A stretch of DNA of 35,062 nucleotides from Zobellia amurskyensis. GTDB taxonomy: Bacteria; Bacteroidota; Bacteroidia; Flavobacteriales; Flavobacteriaceae. A program made the translations under genes and the position numbers. Shown one piece after another: positions 34,719-35,062 of this stretch. A model generated the notes under the pieces. It searched no databases and was not told where the DNA came from. It saw nothing but the letters and a program-made list of their open reading frames with translations. The stretch's first letter is position 1; each line of letters begins with the position of its first letter. Location: contig NZ_RCNR01000050.1 of the NCBI RefSeq assembly GCF_009725985.1, positions 1 to 35,062 on the forward strand, given 5' to 3'.

Positions 34719-35062
34719 ATAATTGCGAAAATTACTTAGAAAGGAAACGTTAAGATAAATTAGATATTTTCACGATTTTAAATATACTATAACGTGTTTA
34801 ACAATTGAAGTACGTATAACAAGATCCAATTACGATTTAACATTTTTTAGTATATGTCAAACTTAAATATGAGATGTTAATGTATGGTAGCTGAACGATT
34901 ATTTTTTTGACTTTATAGGAAAATATTATTGCTTTTTAACTTTTGTGATTTTAAATTCTACATAATAAATAATATGGATGGTGAAAAAAGGTAGTGATTA
35001 TCTTAGCTTTACTTTTAGTGTTGCAGTATTGGGAAATGAATGACAATTTATTTTTATCTATG
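34719..35062. other. AT-rich region at the right window edge
   Basis: No supported gene in the last 344 bases. CAAACTTA at 34858-34865 is a weak minus-strand TAnnTTTG match, about 140 bases upstream of the receiver-kinase operon. Any gene that begins here continues outside the window. Confidence 0.35.

Noticed and set aside
1-35062. CRISPR arrays, tRNA or rRNA genes
   Set aside because: No regular spaced repeats, cloverleaf-like segments or rRNA-like stretches were seen by eye; a tool scan could still find a weak one.

Overview
The window looks like a chromosomal segment of a flavobacterium (Bacteroidota, family Flavobacteriaceae, probably marine). The evidence is a SusC/SusD pair, lipoproteins with short signal peptides, TAnnTTTG-type promoter boxes, AT-rich spacers, 7TM-AraC regulators and single-domain receivers beside multi-PAS kinases. 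No tRNA, rRNA or CRISPR array was seen.

Layout. (1) 1-12843 is an alpha-glucan (starch/glycogen) utilization locus: SusC (5' end outside the window), SusD, a SusE-like lipoprotein with three tandem starch-binding modules, and a lipoprotein GH13 amylase with related modules at its C-terminus. A terminator follows. Then come a membrane AraC regulator with two glycogen-binding-like extracytoplasmic domains, a periplasmic SusA-like GH13 enzyme, a second terminator, and an esterase on the opposite strand. (2) 12844-14931 is a scrap zone of mobile DNA: hairpins, a decayed IS1182-family transposase tail, a HEPN-like gene bounded by short direct repeats like a cassette, and a truncated tyrosine-recombinase N-terminus. 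(3) 14932-19420 holds a lone receiver protein, a cation/proton antiporter, an FAD/NAD(P)-binding protein and a small lipoprotein. (4) 19488-23086 holds a divergent pair: a UvrD/Rep-type helicase, and a UvrC/Cho-like GIY-YIG nuclease whose N-terminal DnaQ-like domain has lost most catalytic residues. (5) 23164-25860 carries a DUF3891-like gene and a cytosolic GlgB-like GH13 enzyme. (6) 26658-34718 is a signalling cluster: two multi-PAS histidine kinases, two single-domain receivers, a small ORF and an AraC-family regulator fused to a C-terminal BLUF blue-light domain.

How it fits together. SusC/D/E and the two secreted GH13 enzymes would bind, cut and import alpha-glucan at the envelope. The 7TM-AraC protein is the natural local sensor because its outer part resembles a glucan-binding module. 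The GlgB-like enzyme may handle glucan in the cytoplasm. The right-hand cluster links light (BLUF) to transcription next to phosphotransfer proteins. The AraC-BLUF fusion is the most unusual protein here: the BLUF Tyr, Asn, Gln and Trp are all present at the same spacing as in AppA (from memory), while the Met two residues after the Trp is Leu. The direct-repeat-bounded HEPN cassette, the glucan-sensor AraC and the pseudo-exonuclease/GIY-YIG fusion are the next best leads.
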